Shown here: positions 28,454 through 41,556 of the stretch, piece after piece | How the letters are laid out: every line of letters starts with the position of its first letter | Position numbering within the stretch: position 1 is the stretch's first letter | Source: Actinomycetota bacterium | GTDB taxonomy: Bacteria > Actinomycetota > Acidimicrobiia > IMCC26256 > JAENVU01 | Assembly: GCA_016870395.1 (NCBI GenBank) | Contig: VGBT01000020.1 | Coordinates: 1-45,193 of the forward strand | Reading direction: 5' to 3' | Length of the DNA: 45,193 nucleotides | Notes under the pieces: generated by a model | Database searches by the model: none | What the model was told of the DNA's origin: nothing | The model's input: the letters and a program-made list of their open reading frames with translations, nothing else | Translations under genes and position numbers: made by a program

Positions 28454-29292
28454 CCGCCCTGCCCTCCTCCGGGCCACAGCAGCACTCGAACATAGGTCGA
28501 GCGCCCGATGTCGACGAGCGGACGTACCAGCAACGACTGCGCGAGAGCGCCCGCGGGCTTGAGCACGGAGACCACGGTCCCGACGGGGATCCCGCCGGGG
28601 TAGAGCGAAGGCTCGGTTCCCGACGTGAAGACGAGCTCACCCTTGCGCACCTTCACCTCGAGCGGGACGTCGACGCTCAACAGGTCGCTTCCCTGCCGAC
28701 CGTCGGCGACGCCGAGGGTTCCGCTGTCCTCGAGTCGTACGCCGACACCCGACTTCGGGTCGGTGAGCATGAGCACGGTGGCGCGACGACCCGAGACGTC
28801 TGCAATCCTCCCCACGAGCCCGTCACCCGCGACCACCGGCATGTCGGCGGTGATGCCCTCGTTCGATCCCTTGTCGATCCCGACTGTCTCCTCGAAGTTG
28901 CCCGGCGACGCCGCGACGACCTGCGCGTCGACGCCCGGCAGGCCGGGGGCGAAGGTGAGGTCGGCGAGCGCCTTGAGCTCACGGTTCTCGCGGAGCGAGG
29001 CGCGGGACTCCGACGCCTGACCGAGCGCGCGGGCGAGATCACGGCGCAGCTTCGCGTTCTCCTCCTTCAGGTCACCCGAACGCACGACGCCGTCGAACCA
29101 GTCGTCGATTGGGTCGAGCACGTCACCGACCGCCTCCTGGGCGGGATCGATCGCGTCCTGGGCCGCATCCCTGACGCTGTCGGTGATCCCGGACCCGTTG
29201 CCCCGCGTGTCCAACGTGATCAAGGTGACGGCGGTCAGCAGGAGGAGGACGAGGATCGACCGGCGTCGGTTGCTGCGTCGATAGACCGCCAC
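28450..29292 (-). CDS. mreC: Rod shape-determining protein MreC
   Basis: A 280-residue bitopic protein: one N-terminal helix (about 12-28), a coiled coil (about 70-105, RSGDLKEENAKLRRDLARAL) and a periplasmic beta-rich domain (NFEETVGIDKGSNEGITADM, GDGLVGRIADVSGRRATVLM). This is the scaffold that activates PBP2. It lies 25 bp after mreB. Length is typical. Confidence 0.95.
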   Translation of the reverse strand: MAVYRRSNRRRSILVLLLLTAVTLITLDTRGNGSGITDSVRDAAQDAIDPAQEAVGDVLDPIDDWFDGVVRSGDLKEENAKLRRDLARALGQASESRASLRENRELKALADLTFAPGLPGVDAQVVAASPGNFEETVGIDKGSNEGITADMPVVAGDGLVGRIADVSGRRATVLMLTDPKSGVGVRLEDSGTLGVADGRQGSDLLSVDVPLEVKVRKGELVFTSGTEPSLYPGGIPVGTVVSVLKPAGALAQSLLVRPLVDIGRSTYVRVLLWPGGGQGG

Positions 29293-29317
29293 GGCGAAGA
29301 GCGCTCCCGGAGGCCGG

Positions 29318-30355
29318 TCAGCTCTGCTGCGACGAGATCAGCACCTGCTTGAGGGCGTCGAACTCCTCGAGGCACTGACCGGACCCGATCACCACGGAGA
29401 ACAGCGGGTTCTTGGCGATCAAGATCGGCATCCCGGTCTCGGCGTGGAGCCGGCGGTCGAGACCGTGAAGGAGCGCGCCCCCACCCGTGATCACGATGCC
29501 TCGCTCCATGATGTCGGCCGCGAGCTCGGGAGGCGTCTTGTCGAGCGTCACCTTGACCGCGTCGACAATCGCGGACACCGGCTCTTCGATCGCGTCACGG
29601 ATCTCCTCGGTCGACACGACGATCGTCTTGGGCAGGCCGGTGACGAGGTCGCGACCGCGGATCTCCGCGTAGAGCTCGTTTTCCAGCGGATACGCGCTCG
29701 CGAGCGCGACCTTGATCTCCTCCGCGGTGCGCTCCCCCAGCGCGAGCGAGTACTCCTTCTTCACGTAGTTGATGATCGCCTCGTCGAGCTCGTCGCCAGC
29801 GATGCGAATCGACTCGCTCGCGACGATGCCGCCGAGCGAGATGACCGCGACCTCGGTGGTGCCACCGCCGATGTCGACCACCATGTTCCCGGCAGGCTCG
29901 TGGACGGGCAGGCCTGCACCAATGGCCGCAGCCATCGGCTCCTCGATGATGTACGCCGGCTTGCGTGCGCCCGCGTACTCTGCCGCCTCCTGCACCGCTC
30001 GCTGCTCGACGCCGGTGATGCCCGACGGCACGCAGATGACCATCCGGGGCTTCGCCCACCGCCGCTGGTGCACGTGCCGGATGAAGTAGCGCAGCATCTT
30101 CTCGCAGATGTCGAAGTCGGCGATCACGCCGTCCTTGAGCGGCCGGATGGCCTGGATGTGGCCGGGTGTCCGGCCGATCATGCGCTTCGCCTCGACCCCG
30201 ACCGCGAGTGGGCGACCGTCTTTCACGTTGATGGCGACCACCGAAGGCTCGTCGAGCACGATCCCTCGGCCGCGGACGTACACGAGCGTGTTGGCCGTGC
30301 CGAGATCGACCGCCATGTCGCGGCCGACGATCGAGGAGTACCAGGGTTGGGACAC
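29318..30355 (-). CDS. mreB: Rod shape-determining actin-like protein MreB
   Basis: A 345-residue bacterial actin. The phosphate-1 motif is [36 protein letters not shown] and [15 protein letters not shown] follow. The GTG at 30355 ([18 protein letters not shown]) gives a normal N-terminus with the amphipathic start. The frame stays open upstream to 30703 but that part is not family-like and overlaps ndk. It heads mreB-mreC-mreD-mrdA-rodA; the 208-bp upstream gap probably holds its promoter. Confidence 0.97.
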   Translation of the reverse strand: MSQPWYSSIVGRDMAVDLGTANTLVYVRGRGIVLDEPSVVAINVKDGRPLAVGVEAKRMIGRTPGHIQAIRPLKDGVIADFDICEKMLRYFIRHVHQRRWAKPRMVICVPSGITGVEQRAVQEAAEYAGARKPAYIIEEPMAAAIGAGLPVHEPAGNMVVDIGGGTTEVAVISLGGIVASESIRIAGDELDEAIINYVKKEYSLALGERTAEEIKVALASAYPLENELYAEIRGRDLVTGLPKTIVVSTEEIRDAIEEPVSAIVDAVKVTLDKTPPELAADIMERGIVITGGGALLHGLDRRLHAETGMPILIAKNPLFSVVIGSGQCLEEFDALKQVLISSQQS

Positions 30356-30563
30356 GGGGAGGCCCTTCAGGAGGCGTGCCGGCGCACACAGGCTACGGGT
30401 TCGACCCTCTGCGAGCCAGCCCTGGGCCGCGCCGAGGTGCCCGGGATCACTGTCCCGAATATGACGTTTCTGCTCCGTCACACGCTGAGCGGCCCAGATC
30501 GCGAAGGGCGCGAGCCCGAGCACCGGCCTGAGGCGACCGAGCTGCAAGCGTCGTCGCGGCCGC

Positions 30564-30971
30564 TCAGAGCGCGGGGAAGAAGAGCGCGATCTCGCGCTCG
30601 GCCGACTCCGGTGAGTCGGATCCGTGCACGAGGTTCTCGCCCATCTCGATGGCGAGATCGCCACGGATGGTGCCCGGTGCCGCCTCACGCGGGTTCGTCG
30701 CACCCATGAGCGTGCGCACGACCTTGAAGGCCTCGGTGCCCTCCACCACCATCGCGACCAGCGGACCGCTGGTGATGAACGCGACGAGCTCGCCGAAGAA
30801 CGGCTTGCCGTCGTGCTCGGCGTAGTGACGCTTCGCGGTCGCCTCGTCCAGCCTGCGCAGCTCCATCGCGCGCAGCGTGAGCTGCTTGGCCTCGAGCCGG
30901 CGGACGATCTCGCCGACGAGGCCCCGCTCGACGGCGTCGGGCTTGCAGAGAACTAGGGTGCGGTCGGTCAT
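30564..30971 (-). CDS. ndk: Nucleoside diphosphate kinase
   Basis: A 135-residue enzyme that balances nucleoside triphosphates through a phospho-histidine. The sequence starts [20 protein letters not shown], includes [14 protein letters not shown] and ends with the active-site motif [20 protein letters not shown], His near residue 115. It lies 24 bp after folC. Confidence 0.98.
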   Translation of the reverse strand: MTDRTLVLCKPDAVERGLVGEIVRRLEAKQLTLRAMELRRLDEATAKRHYAEHDGKPFFGELVAFITSGPLVAMVVEGTEAFKVVRTLMGATNPREAAPGTIRGDLAIEMGENLVHGSDSPESAEREIALFFPAL

Positions 30972-30995
30972 GAGGGCGAAAGGGTAGCGGCTGAC

Positions 30996-32324
30996 CTAGG
31001 TGGCCTCCGACTCGGGATGCAGCGCCGCGCGGGCCGCGCCAACGAGGTAGAGCGAGCCGGTGACGATCACCTGCCCGTCGGCCGGCGTCACGTCGAACGC
31101 CCGCTCAAGCGCTGCTTCCGCGTCTACCACGACGTCGATGCGATCCACTGGCACGCCCAGGGACTCCGCGGCATCCGCGATCGCCATCGGGTCGAGGGCC
31201 CGCGGACTCGGCGGGCTCGTGCACACGATATGAGACGCGCCGAACGCCGCCAGCGCCTCGAGCATCTCGCGCGGCTCCTTCTCGCGCAGCAGGCCAACCA
31301 CGAGCGTGCGTTCACCACCTGCGAACTCCTCGTCGAGCGCGGCCACGAGCGCGTGCGCACCGGCGACGTTGTGCGCGCCGTCGAGCAGCACGAGGGGTCG
31401 ATGACCGACCACCTCGAGTCGGCCGGGTGATCGAACGGTCGCGAACACGTCGGCGACGACCTCCGGCGACAAGGGCACACCAAGATGCGCTTCGGCCGCA
31501 CAGAGCGCGACCGACGCGTTCTGGGCCTGGTGCGCGCCGTGCACGGCGAGGAAGACCTCTCCGTAGCGCGCGCCGGGGGTGTACAGGTCGACGAGGCGAC
31601 CGCCGTGCGCGAGCCGGTTCGCCCCGACGCCGAAATCGCGACCGCGCCGCAGGGTCAGGCCGGGCTCCCGGTCTGCGAAGTGCCGAAGCATCTCGGGCTC
31701 GTCCTCCCCGAGCACCAGCGTCGCGCCGGGCCGGATGATCCCCGCCTTGTCCGCCGCGATCTCGTCCCTCGTGCGCCCGAGGTACTCGACGTGGTCGATG
31801 CTCACGTTCGTCACCACCGCCACCCCGGCATCGAGCACGTTGGTGGCGTCCCAGGTCCCGCCGAGGCCGACCTCCACCACCGCCACCTCCACCGCCACGT
31901 CGGCAAAGAGGTCGAACGCCGCCGCGGTGAGCACCTCGAAGTAGCTGGGCCGGTGGGCCAGGTGGTCCTCCGCCGCGGCCACGTGCGTGAGCACCTCGGC
32001 CAGCATCGCGTCGCCGATGGGGTCACCGTCCCAGGCGATGCGCTCATTGACCCGCTCCAGGTGCGGGCTCGTGTACGAACCGACCGACAGTCCCGCGCCG
32101 CCGAGCAACGCCGTCGCCATCCGCACGGCCGACGTCTTGCCGTTCGTCCCGGTGACGTGGATCGCCGGGTACTCGACCTGAGGTGAGCCGAGCAGCTCCA
32201 ACAGCGCTCGGATCCGTTCGAGCGTGGGCGCCTGCTTGCGCCGGTCGGCACCGGTCGGCGCGCCGACCCCGGTCTCCAGGTTGACGTGCGCGTCGAGCCA
32301 GGCGATCGCCTCGAAGCGGGTCAC
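30996..32324 (-). CDS. folC: Dihydrofolate synthase / folylpolyglutamate synthase
   Basis: A Mur-ligase family enzyme adding glutamate to folates, 442 residues from GTG 32324, which overlaps the valS stop as GTGA. The P-loop is VTGTNGKTSAVRMATALLGG (58-77). LGGTWDATNVLDAGVAVVTN, SIDHVEYLGRT and LLDGAHNVAGAHALVAAL complete the family pattern. A frame extending upstream overlaps valS out of frame and is not used. Confidence 0.95.
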   Translation of the reverse strand: MTRFEAIAWLDAHVNLETGVGAPTGADRRKQAPTLERIRALLELLGSPQVEYPAIHVTGTNGKTSAVRMATALLGGAGLSVGSYTSPHLERVNERIAWDGDPIGDAMLAEVLTHVAAAEDHLAHRPSYFEVLTAAAFDLFADVAVEVAVVEVGLGGTWDATNVLDAGVAVVTNVSIDHVEYLGRTRDEIAADKAGIIRPGATLVLGEDEPEMLRHFADREPGLTLRRGRDFGVGANRLAHGGRLVDLYTPGARYGEVFLAVHGAHQAQNASVALCAAEAHLGVPLSPEVVADVFATVRSPGRLEVVGHRPLVLLDGAHNVAGAHALVAALDEEFAGGERTLVVGLLREKEPREMLEALAAFGASHIVCTSPPSPRALDPMAIADAAESLGVPVDRIDVVVDAEAALERAFDVTPADGQVIVTGSLYLVGAARAALHPESEAT

Positions 32325-34870
32325 GCCTCCGGTCCGTCGGCGAGCTCGACGACGACCGAGAAGCCGTCGCCCTCGACGGTGACGAGCTCGGCGACGCGCC
32401 CCGCCTCCCGGACGTCGGCGGCCGCGGCTTCCAGCGCGGCGCGGCGCGGCGCGGCGACGGTGACCGTCACGCGGGCCACGTCGGCACGCATCGACTGCTG
32501 CGCCTCGGACTTCGCCTTCCGGATCATCCCCAACACCTCGGCCGCGACGCGGAACACCTCGACGTCGGTGGCCTCGATCTCGACGGCAGCCTCGGGCCAC
32601 GCGGCTCGGTGCACGGACCCGGATTGCCACCAGGACCACACCTCCTCGGCGACGAACGGCAGGTGTGGAGCGAACAGACGGTGCAGCGCGTCGAGCACGA
32701 CGGCCAGCGTGGCGCGCGCCGAGGTGGTCGGCCCGTCGCCTGCGCTCCCGTAGGCGCGGTTCTTCACGAGTTCCAGGTAGTCGTCGCAGAAGCCCCAGAA
32801 GAACCGCTCGGTGCGCTCGAGGGCGCGCGAGTAGTCGTAGGCGGTGAATTCCTCGGTCGCGCCGGCGACCAGCTCGTCGAGCTCGGCGAGCATCGCCCGG
32901 TCGATCGGCTCCGTGACGAGCGTCCGGTCGCCGCCGGTGTCGCCGAGCACCCCGAGCACGAACTTGGACGCGTTGAGGAGTTTGATCGCGAGTCGCCGCC
33001 CCACCTTCATCTGGGCCTCGTCGGGCACGATGTCGACACCCGGCCGGCCGTTGAGCGCCCAGTAGCGAACGGCGTCGGAACCGAACTTCTCGAGCACGCC
33101 GATCGGGGTAACCACGTTGCCCTTGCTCTTCGACATCTTCTTACGGTCGGGATCCAGGATCCACCCGTTGATGGTGGCGTGGGTCCAAGGCAGCGTGCCG
33201 TGCTCGAGGGTCGACCGCAGCAGCGTCGCGAACAACCACGTGCGGATGATCTCGGGTCCCTGCGGCCTGAGGTCCATCGGGAACGTCCGACCGAACAGGT
33301 CCGGGTCGGTCTCCCACCCGGTGGCGATCTGCGGGGTCAGGGAGGAGGTCGCCCAGGTGTCCATCACATCAGGGTCGCCGACGAACCCTCCCGGCCGCCC
33401 GCGCTGGGACTCCTCGAACCCGTCGGGGACGTCGCTGGACGGGTCCACGGGCAGGCGCTCCTCGGCTGGGACGAGCCGACGGTCGAAATCGACCTCGCCG
33501 TCGGCGCGCACCGGGTACCAGAGCGGGAACGGAACCCCGAAGAAGCGTTGACGACTGACCAGCCAGTCGGTGTTGAGCCCTTCCACCCAGCTCTCGTAGC
33601 GGCTGAGCATGTGAGCCGGATGCCACTCCAGCTCCCGACCGTGCTCCAAGAGCCGGGCGCGCCGCTCGAGATCGCGCGCGCCGTTGCGGATGTACCACTG
33701 CCGGCTCGTGACGATCTCGAGGGGCCGCTCGCCCCTCTCGTAGAACTTCACCGGGTGGGTGATGGGCTCGGGCTCGCCGACGAGCTCGCCGGACTGGATG
33801 AGCATCTCGACGATCCGCCGCTGTGCCTGCTTCGCGGTGCGACCTGCCAGCTCCGCGTACCGTGACCCGGCTGCGTCATCTGCCTCCCCGAAGTCGGGGA
33901 CATCGGCAAGGAACCGGCCGTCGCGGCCCATCACGCTGCGGGTGGGCAAGTCGAGCTCGCGCCACCACACGACGTCGGTCGTGTCACCGAAGGTGCAGAT
34001 CATCGCGATGCCCGAGCCCTTGTCGGGATCGGCGAGCGGGTGGCCGAGAACGGGGACGAGCGCCCCGAAGATCGGAGTACGGACGTCGTGTCCGAAGCGG
34101 TGGCGGTACCGAGTGTCGTCGGGGTGGGCAACGAGTGCGACGCACGCCGGGAGCAACTCGGGACGCGTGGTCTCGATGACAAGGTCGTCGGCACCGTCGA
34201 GCCCGTGGAACCGCAGCGCGTGGTAGGCCCCGCCGACCTCGCGGTCCTCCAGCTCCGCCTGGGCGACCGCCGTGCGGAAGTCGACGTCCCACAGCGTCGG
34301 GGCCTCGGCCTGGTAGGCCTCGCCGCGTTCGAGGTTGCGCAGGAACGCACGCTGGGCAACGCGTTGGGCGTCGTCACCTATGGTGGTGTAGGTCAGCTCC
34401 CAGTCGACCGAGAGGCCGACCCGGCGCCACAGGCGCTCGAAGGCCTGCTCGTCCTCGGCGGTGAGGTGCAGGCAGAGCTCCACGAAGTTCTTGCGGGGCA
34501 GGTGGATCGGCTCGTCCCCGGCCCGCTCGGGTGGCTCGAAGCTCGGGTCGTACGGGAGCGACGGGTCGCACAGGACACCGAAGTAGTTCTGCACCCGCCG
34601 CTCGGTCGGCAGCCCGTTGTCGTCCCAGCCCATCGGGTAGAAGACCTCGCGGCCCGCCATCCGCTGGTACCGCGCGATCGCGTCCGTGTGCACGTAGCCG
34701 AAGAGCGAGCCCATGTGCAACGACCCCGAGACCGTGGGCGGTGGGGTGTCGATCGAGTAGACCGCGCCACGCGGACGGCTGCGGTCGAAGCGGAACGTGC
34801 CGTCGGCCTGCCAGCGGCCCGCCCACTTGTCCTCGAGCCCGTCGAGGCTCGGCTTCTCGGGGATCTGCAT
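32321..34870 (-). CDS. valS: Valine--tRNA ligase
   Basis: An 849-residue class I synthetase for tRNA-Val. HIGH region PPTVSGSLHMGSLFGYVHTD near residue 43; KMSKS as KKMSKSKGNVVTP near 578; the editing domain with IETTRPELLPACVALVAHPD lies between. It ends with an Ala-rich C-terminal helix region rather than the long coiled-coil arm of the enterobacterial form, so it resembles the shorter type known from some actinobacteria and archaea. A GCGCG-rich run near 32447 falls in this tail. Confidence 0.96.
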   Translation of the reverse strand: MQIPEKPSLDGLEDKWAGRWQADGTFRFDRSRPRGAVYSIDTPPPTVSGSLHMGSLFGYVHTDAIARYQRMAGREVFYPMGWDDNGLPTERRVQNYFGVLCDPSLPYDPSFEPPERAGDEPIHLPRKNFVELCLHLTAEDEQAFERLWRRVGLSVDWELTYTTIGDDAQRVAQRAFLRNLERGEAYQAEAPTLWDVDFRTAVAQAELEDREVGGAYHALRFHGLDGADDLVIETTRPELLPACVALVAHPDDTRYRHRFGHDVRTPIFGALVPVLGHPLADPDKGSGIAMICTFGDTTDVVWWRELDLPTRSVMGRDGRFLADVPDFGEADDAAGSRYAELAGRTAKQAQRRIVEMLIQSGELVGEPEPITHPVKFYERGERPLEIVTSRQWYIRNGARDLERRARLLEHGRELEWHPAHMLSRYESWVEGLNTDWLVSRQRFFGVPFPLWYPVRADGEVDFDRRLVPAEERLPVDPSSDVPDGFEESQRGRPGGFVGDPDVMDTWATSSLTPQIATGWETDPDLFGRTFPMDLRPQGPEIIRTWLFATLLRSTLEHGTLPWTHATINGWILDPDRKKMSKSKGNVVTPIGVLEKFGSDAVRYWALNGRPGVDIVPDEAQMKVGRRLAIKLLNASKFVLGVLGDTGGDRTLVTEPIDRAMLAELDELVAGATEEFTAYDYSRALERTERFFWGFCDDYLELVKNRAYGSAGDGPTTSARATLAVVLDALHRLFAPHLPFVAEEVWSWWQSGSVHRAAWPEAAVEIEATDVEVFRVAAEVLGMIRKAKSEAQQSMRADVARVTVTVAAPRRAALEAAAADVREAGRVAELVTVEGDGFSVVVELADGPEA

Positions 34871-34903
34871 CCCGATCAGTCTACGAAACGCCGAGGGCGG
34901 GGT

Positions 34904-36157
<1,254 letters not shown>

Positions 36158-36190
36158 GATGCGCCTCCCCCCGGAGCCGACGACCTCGGA

Positions 36191-36826
36191 CTAGCTGACC
36201 CCGGCTGGGACACTCAGCGCCGCGAGCTCCCGGTTGGTGATGACCTCATCGACGATGCCGTACTCCTTGGCCTCGGCCGCGCCCATGATGAAGTCGCGGT
36301 CGGTGTCGTGCGCCACCTTCTCGACAGACTGCCCGGTGTGGTGGGCGAGGATCTCGTCGAGGGTCTCGCGCATGCGCACGATCTCCTTGGCCTGGATCTG
36401 GATGTCGACCGCCTGGCCCTGGGCGCCGCCGTGGGGCTGGTGGATCAGCACCCGACTGTGCGGCAGGATGAACCGCTTGCCCTCGGTGCCCGCGGCGAGG
36501 ATGACCGCCGCGGCGGATGCGGCTTGGCCGATACAGATCGTCTGCACGTCGGGCTTGATGAACTGCATCGTGTCGTAGATCGCGAACAGGCCGGTGATCT
36601 CGCCGCCGGGCGAGTTGATGTAGATCGAGATGTCCTTGTCGGGCTCCTCGCTCTCGAGGTGCAGGAGCTGGGCCATCACGAGGTTGGCCACGAGGTCGTC
36701 GATCGGCGTGCCGAGGAACACGATGCGGTCCTTCAGCAGCCGCGAGTAGATGTCGGAGGTCCGCTCGCCGCGGGGGGTCATCTCGGTGACGTAGGGGACC
36801 ACCACGTTGCGGATCGGATCGCTCAC
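36191..36826 (-). CDS. clpP: ATP-dependent Clp protease proteolytic subunit
   Basis: A 211-residue serine protease starting at GTG 36826, which overlaps the trigger-factor stop as GTGA. The catalytic Ser is in [16 protein letters not shown] near 102, His in [10 protein letters not shown] near 127, and Asp in [20 protein letters not shown]. The frame is open further upstream but those codons are within tig in another frame. Only one clpP copy is seen here, whereas many actinobacteria carry two. Confidence 0.96.
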   Translation of the reverse strand: MSDPIRNVVVPYVTEMTPRGERTSDIYSRLLKDRIVFLGTPIDDLVANLVMAQLLHLESEEPDKDISIYINSPGGEITGLFAIYDTMQFIKPDVQTICIGQAASAAAVILAAGTEGKRFILPHSRVLIHQPHGGAQGQAVDIQIQAKEIVRMRETLDEILAHHTGQSVEKVAHDTDRDFIMGAAEAKEYGIVDEVITNRELAALSVPAGVS

Positions 36827-38205
36827 TCCTCGGACTCCTCTTCGTTGGTCGCGGTATCGGTCTGGGAGGTGGCGGCATCGGTGCTCGCCTCCGGCAGGGC
36901 CAGGTCGAGCTCGTTGCCGTCGCGATCGCACACGGTTGCGTGCTCCACGAGGTACTGCAGCGCCTTGCCTCGGGCGATGTCAGAGCGTACCGCCCCCAGC
37001 ACCCCGCGACGGTCGAAATCGCGACGCACCTTCGCGGGCTTCTCACCCATCCGCTCGGCCAGCCGCTCCACCTCGTCCTCGAGCTCCTCGTCGGTGGCCT
37101 CGATCTCCTGGTCGGCGACCACCGACCGGAGGCCGAGGTCGGCGAGCACGGCCTGGGTCGCGCCCGCGCGCACGCCGTCGAGGAAGGCCTGCTGATCCTG
37201 CCCGGTCGCCATCAGGTACTGCGGGATCGTGAGGCCCTGGGCCTCGAGCCGGTGCAGCAGGTCGTGGAGGCGTCGCTCCATCTCCTGGCCGACGAGGGCC
37301 TCCGGTGCCTCCACCGGCACGAGCCCGGAGAGCTCCTCGAGGACCCGGTCGCGCAACGCCATCTGGGCCTGGAGCCGGCCGACGAGGTCGAGGCGCTTGG
37401 CCGCGTCGTCGCGCAGCTCGTCGACGGTCTGGAACTCCGTGACCTCACCTACCCACGCGTCGGTGAGCTCGGGGAGCACCTTGTGCTTGGCGTCCTTCAC
37501 CAGCACCCGGAACGCCACCTCGGTGCCGGCTTGCTCGCCGAAGCGCTCGGGCAGCGCGTCGGTGAACTCGAGGATCGCGCCGGGACCGGTGCCACGAAGC
37601 TGGGCATCAAGCGCGGGGGTCACCATCGCCGAGCCCACCTCGTAGAGGAAGTCGGTGGCGCTCAGCGCGTCGACGGGCGCGCCGTCGACCGAGCCTTCGA
37701 GGTCGATCTGGGCGTAGTCACCATCGACGATCGGTTCGCTCGAATCGGACAGTGCGGCAAAGCGCTCGCGCAGACCGTCGAGCTGGGCGGTGATCGCCGC
37801 ATCGTCGGGCGCGGCGTAGTCGAGCTCGACGCGCAGCGAGTCGTAGCCGGCCACGTGAACCACGGGACGGACCTCGACGACCGCCTCGAATTCGACGTCG
37901 CCCGCCTCCTCCCCCGCGGTGATCTCGATCTCCGGCGCGGCGATCGTGTCGAGGTCCTCCGCCACCACGGCGTCGGCGTAGAACTCCGGCAGGCCGTCCT
38001 TGAGCGCATGCTCCCGCGCCACCTCGGGCCCGAAGCGCGCCTCCAGGAGCCGCCGGGGCGCCTTGCCCGGGCGGAATCCGGGGATCCGCACCTCTCGCGC
38101 GAGCTTGCGGAACGCCGCGTCGATCGCCGGCTCGAACTCGTCGGCGGGCACGGCGACGGTGAGCTTGACCTTGTTGCCCTCGAGCTGCTCGATCGAATGA
38201 TCCAT
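36823..38205 (-). CDS. tig: Trigger factor
   Basis: A 460-residue ribosome-bound chaperone. The ribosome-binding N-domain includes [20 protein letters not shown] (the GFRxGKxP signature near 43-50). The central PPIase domain (about 150-245) and a helical C-domain follow, ending in an acidic tail (TNEEESEE). The order tig-clpP-clpX is highly conserved. The ATG at 38205 faces the aldehyde dehydrogenase gene across a 135-bp divergent gap. Confidence 0.96.
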   Translation of the reverse strand: MDHSIEQLEGNKVKLTVAVPADEFEPAIDAAFRKLAREVRIPGFRPGKAPRRLLEARFGPEVAREHALKDGLPEFYADAVVAEDLDTIAAPEIEITAGEEAGDVEFEAVVEVRPVVHVAGYDSLRVELDYAAPDDAAITAQLDGLRERFAALSDSSEPIVDGDYAQIDLEGSVDGAPVDALSATDFLYEVGSAMVTPALDAQLRGTGPGAILEFTDALPERFGEQAGTEVAFRVLVKDAKHKVLPELTDAWVGEVTEFQTVDELRDDAAKRLDLVGRLQAQMALRDRVLEELSGLVPVEAPEALVGQEMERRLHDLLHRLEAQGLTIPQYLMATGQDQQAFLDGVRAGATQAVLADLGLRSVVADQEIEATDEELEDEVERLAERMGEKPAKVRRDFDRRGVLGAVRSDIARGKALQYLVEHATVCDRDGNELDLALPEASTDAATSQTDTATNEEESEE

Positions 38206-38340
38206 AGGGGGCGCTCACTGTACCCGGCCGGTTGCGCGCGCCCGTGACCCAGCACCAGCGCGCGTTCGACCGCGTTCGACCCGCTCGCGACCTCAGAAAG
38301 TAGGGTTCCCACGCCATCGGCGTCGACGCGGGAGCAACCG

Positions 38341-39789
<1,449 letters not shown>

Positions 39790-39802
39790 CCGGGCGGCGC
39801 GC

Positions 39803-40858
39803 TCAGGGAACCGCGCGCACGAACTGCTCGACGAGGGCGGCTCGCCATGCCGCCAGCTCCGGGTAGTGCTCGGCATCGGTGCGGCCGAGCCGCACGACGA
39901 CGAGGTCGAGCGCGGGACACACCAGGATCGACTGCCCCTCGTAGCCGTTCGCCCAGAAGGTCCCGTGGTCGTCCCCGGTGACCCACCAGTGCTCCCCGTA
40001 GCCCTTGCCGCCATCGGGATCGGTCGACTGCCACGTCCTCGCCCGGTCGACCCACCCCTCGGGAAGCACCCGCCGGCCGGCCCAGATGCCGTCACGCAGG
40101 TACAGCAGTCCGAACCGGGCGAAGTCGCGGGCAGTGGCATGCACGTACGAGGACGCGACCCAGGTGCCCGCCGCGTCGAAGCTCGCACGCGCGGAGCGCA
40201 TCCCGATGGGGCCGAAGAGGCGCTCGACGAGGAGCCGCTCGTAGCGCTCGCGTCCACCGAGCACCTCGCGCACCAGCCCGGAGATCAGGTTGCTCGTGCC
40301 ACTCGAGTAGTTGAAGCGGGTGCCGGGCGGCGCCGCGAGGGCGCGGTCGGCCGCGAATCCGGCGACGTCCTCCCGACCGCGGCCGAACAGCATCTCGATC
40401 ACGTCGGAGACGCCGGCGTCCACGTAGTCCTCGGCCCACACCAAGCCGTCGCGCATCGCGAGCAGCTGGGCGAGCGTGATCCGACAACGAGGGTCTTCGT
40501 CCCCCGACCACGCGGCGACGGGGACCGGCGCGTCGAGGTCGAGGCGACCCTCGGCCACGAGCATCCCCACCACGGCGTGGAGCATCGACTTGGCCATCGA
40601 CCACGACAGCAGCGGCGTCTCCGGCTCGACCGGCTCGGGTGCCCGGTCGAAGTGCGGGAGCGCGCCGCCGTAACGGTCTGCGACGACCCAGCCCCGGTGG
40701 ACGACCACCACGGCGTACGTGGTGGCGAGCGGGCCTTCGGGGTCGAAGGCCGCGCCGAGCAACGGCTCGAGCGCGACCCCCGGCGGCACCGGCGCCTCGG
40801 GCCAGGTCGCGCCGGGCCAGGGCACCCCGACGGGCTGGCCGGGCAGCGGGATCAGCAT
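39803..40858 (-). CDS. Beta-lactamase-fold serine hydrolase
   Basis: A 351-residue protein of the class C beta-lactamase/esterase family. SxxK appears as SMAK (87-90) and the Tyr motif as NYSS near 188; the C-terminus has ANGYEGQSILVCPALDLVVV. ATG 40858 follows GGGAG by nine bases. No signal peptide is visible, so it is probably cytoplasmic and an esterase or peptidase rather than a drug-resistance enzyme. It is divergent from the HD gene with a 116-bp gap that may hold both promoters. Confidence 0.88.
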   Translation of the reverse strand: MLIPLPGQPVGVPWPGATWPEAPVPPGVALEPLLGAAFDPEGPLATTYAVVVVHRGWVVADRYGGALPHFDRAPEPVEPETPLLSWSMAKSMLHAVVGMLVAEGRLDLDAPVPVAAWSGDEDPRCRITLAQLLAMRDGLVWAEDYVDAGVSDVIEMLFGRGREDVAGFAADRALAAPPGTRFNYSSGTSNLISGLVREVLGGRERYERLLVERLFGPIGMRSARASFDAAGTWVASSYVHATARDFARFGLLYLRDGIWAGRRVLPEGWVDRARTWQSTDPDGGKGYGEHWWVTGDDHGTFWANGYEGQSILVCPALDLVVVRLGRTDAEHYPELAAWRAALVEQFVRAVP

Positions 40859-40974
40859 CGCGGCAGCGCTCCCGTCCCCCACCTCCGGATCACCACGGCG
40901 ATGGTACGGAGCGTCGGTGCGCGAGTGCAACGAGCGTGCTGGCGGGGGCCGAGCCGGCCCCGTAGCGTCGAGAC

Positions 40975-41541
40975 GTGCCGACCGTCCCTCCCCTCGCCGA
41001 CACGGCCGCCGTCGTGGCCCGCCTGCGCGCGAGCACGGGCGCGTACGACCACGAGCCCGTCGACATCCTCGGTCACTGCCTGCAGTGCGCGGCCGCTCTG
41101 GCCGCGTCGCATCCCGACGACGAGCAGCTGCAGGTGGCCGGGCTCGTCCACGACCTCGGCTGGCTCGCCACCGACACGCACGGAGTGGAGGTCGTGCTGG
41201 ACGCGCGCCACGACCGAGTGGGCGCGGCCCTGGTTCGCGACGCGCTCGGACCGCGAGTTGCCCGCCTCGTAGGTGGGCACGTCGAGGCGAAGCGCTACCT
41301 CGTGGCGGCGGAGCCCGGCTACGCCGCCACCCTGAGCCCCCGCAGCGTCGCGACGCTGTCCTTCCAGGGCGGACCGTCGGATGCCGCAGAGATCGCACGG
41401 TTCGACCGCGACCCCGACCGGGACGCGCTGCTCGCGCTGCGCCGCGCCGACGACGCCGCGAAGGACCCGGACGCGGTCGTCCCCGGGCTCGACGTGTGGA
41501 TCCGCGTCATCGAGCGCGTCGCGGCCGCGGCGCGCGCCTGA
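40975..41541 (+). CDS. HD-domain protein resembling PhnZ-type oxygenase
   Basis: A 188-residue HD-fold protein. Positions recall PhnZ, the diiron enzyme that oxidises 2-amino-1-hydroxyethylphosphonate to glycine and phosphate: Tyr24, Glu27, His34, His59-Asp60, His79, His102, Lys106 and Asp160 are present (YDHEPVDILGHCLQC, AGLVHDLGW, HVEAKRYL, RRADDAAKDPDAVVPGLD). The place of PhnZ His62 is taken by Trp63. The comparison is from memory, not computed. No PhnY or phosphonate transporter genes are in the window, so the substrate is open. It is followed 15 bp later by a CMD-family gene and probably shares a transcript. Confidence 0.75.
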   Translation: MPTVPPLADTAAVVARLRASTGAYDHEPVDILGHCLQCAAALAASHPDDEQLQVAGLVHDLGWLATDTHGVEVVLDARHDRVGAALVRDALGPRVARLVGGHVEAKRYLVAAEPGYAATLSPRSVATLSFQGGPSDAAEIARFDRDPDRDALLALRRADDAAKDPDAVVPGLDVWIRVIERVAAAARA

Positions 41542-41556
41542 CCCGAGGAGACTGCC

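Noticed and set aside
26762-28495. A 577-codon plus-strand frame opposite mrdA and mreD
   Set aside because: Shadow of two well-supported genes; composition is Arg/Asp/Glu/His-rich with no motif.
30356-30563. Minus-strand frame with a hydrophobic stretch ([18 protein letters not shown]) between ndk and mreB
   Set aside because: It resembles a small membrane peptide but lacks a good start or ribosome site. It joins the mreB frame, so I treat the 208 bp as a regulatory gap.
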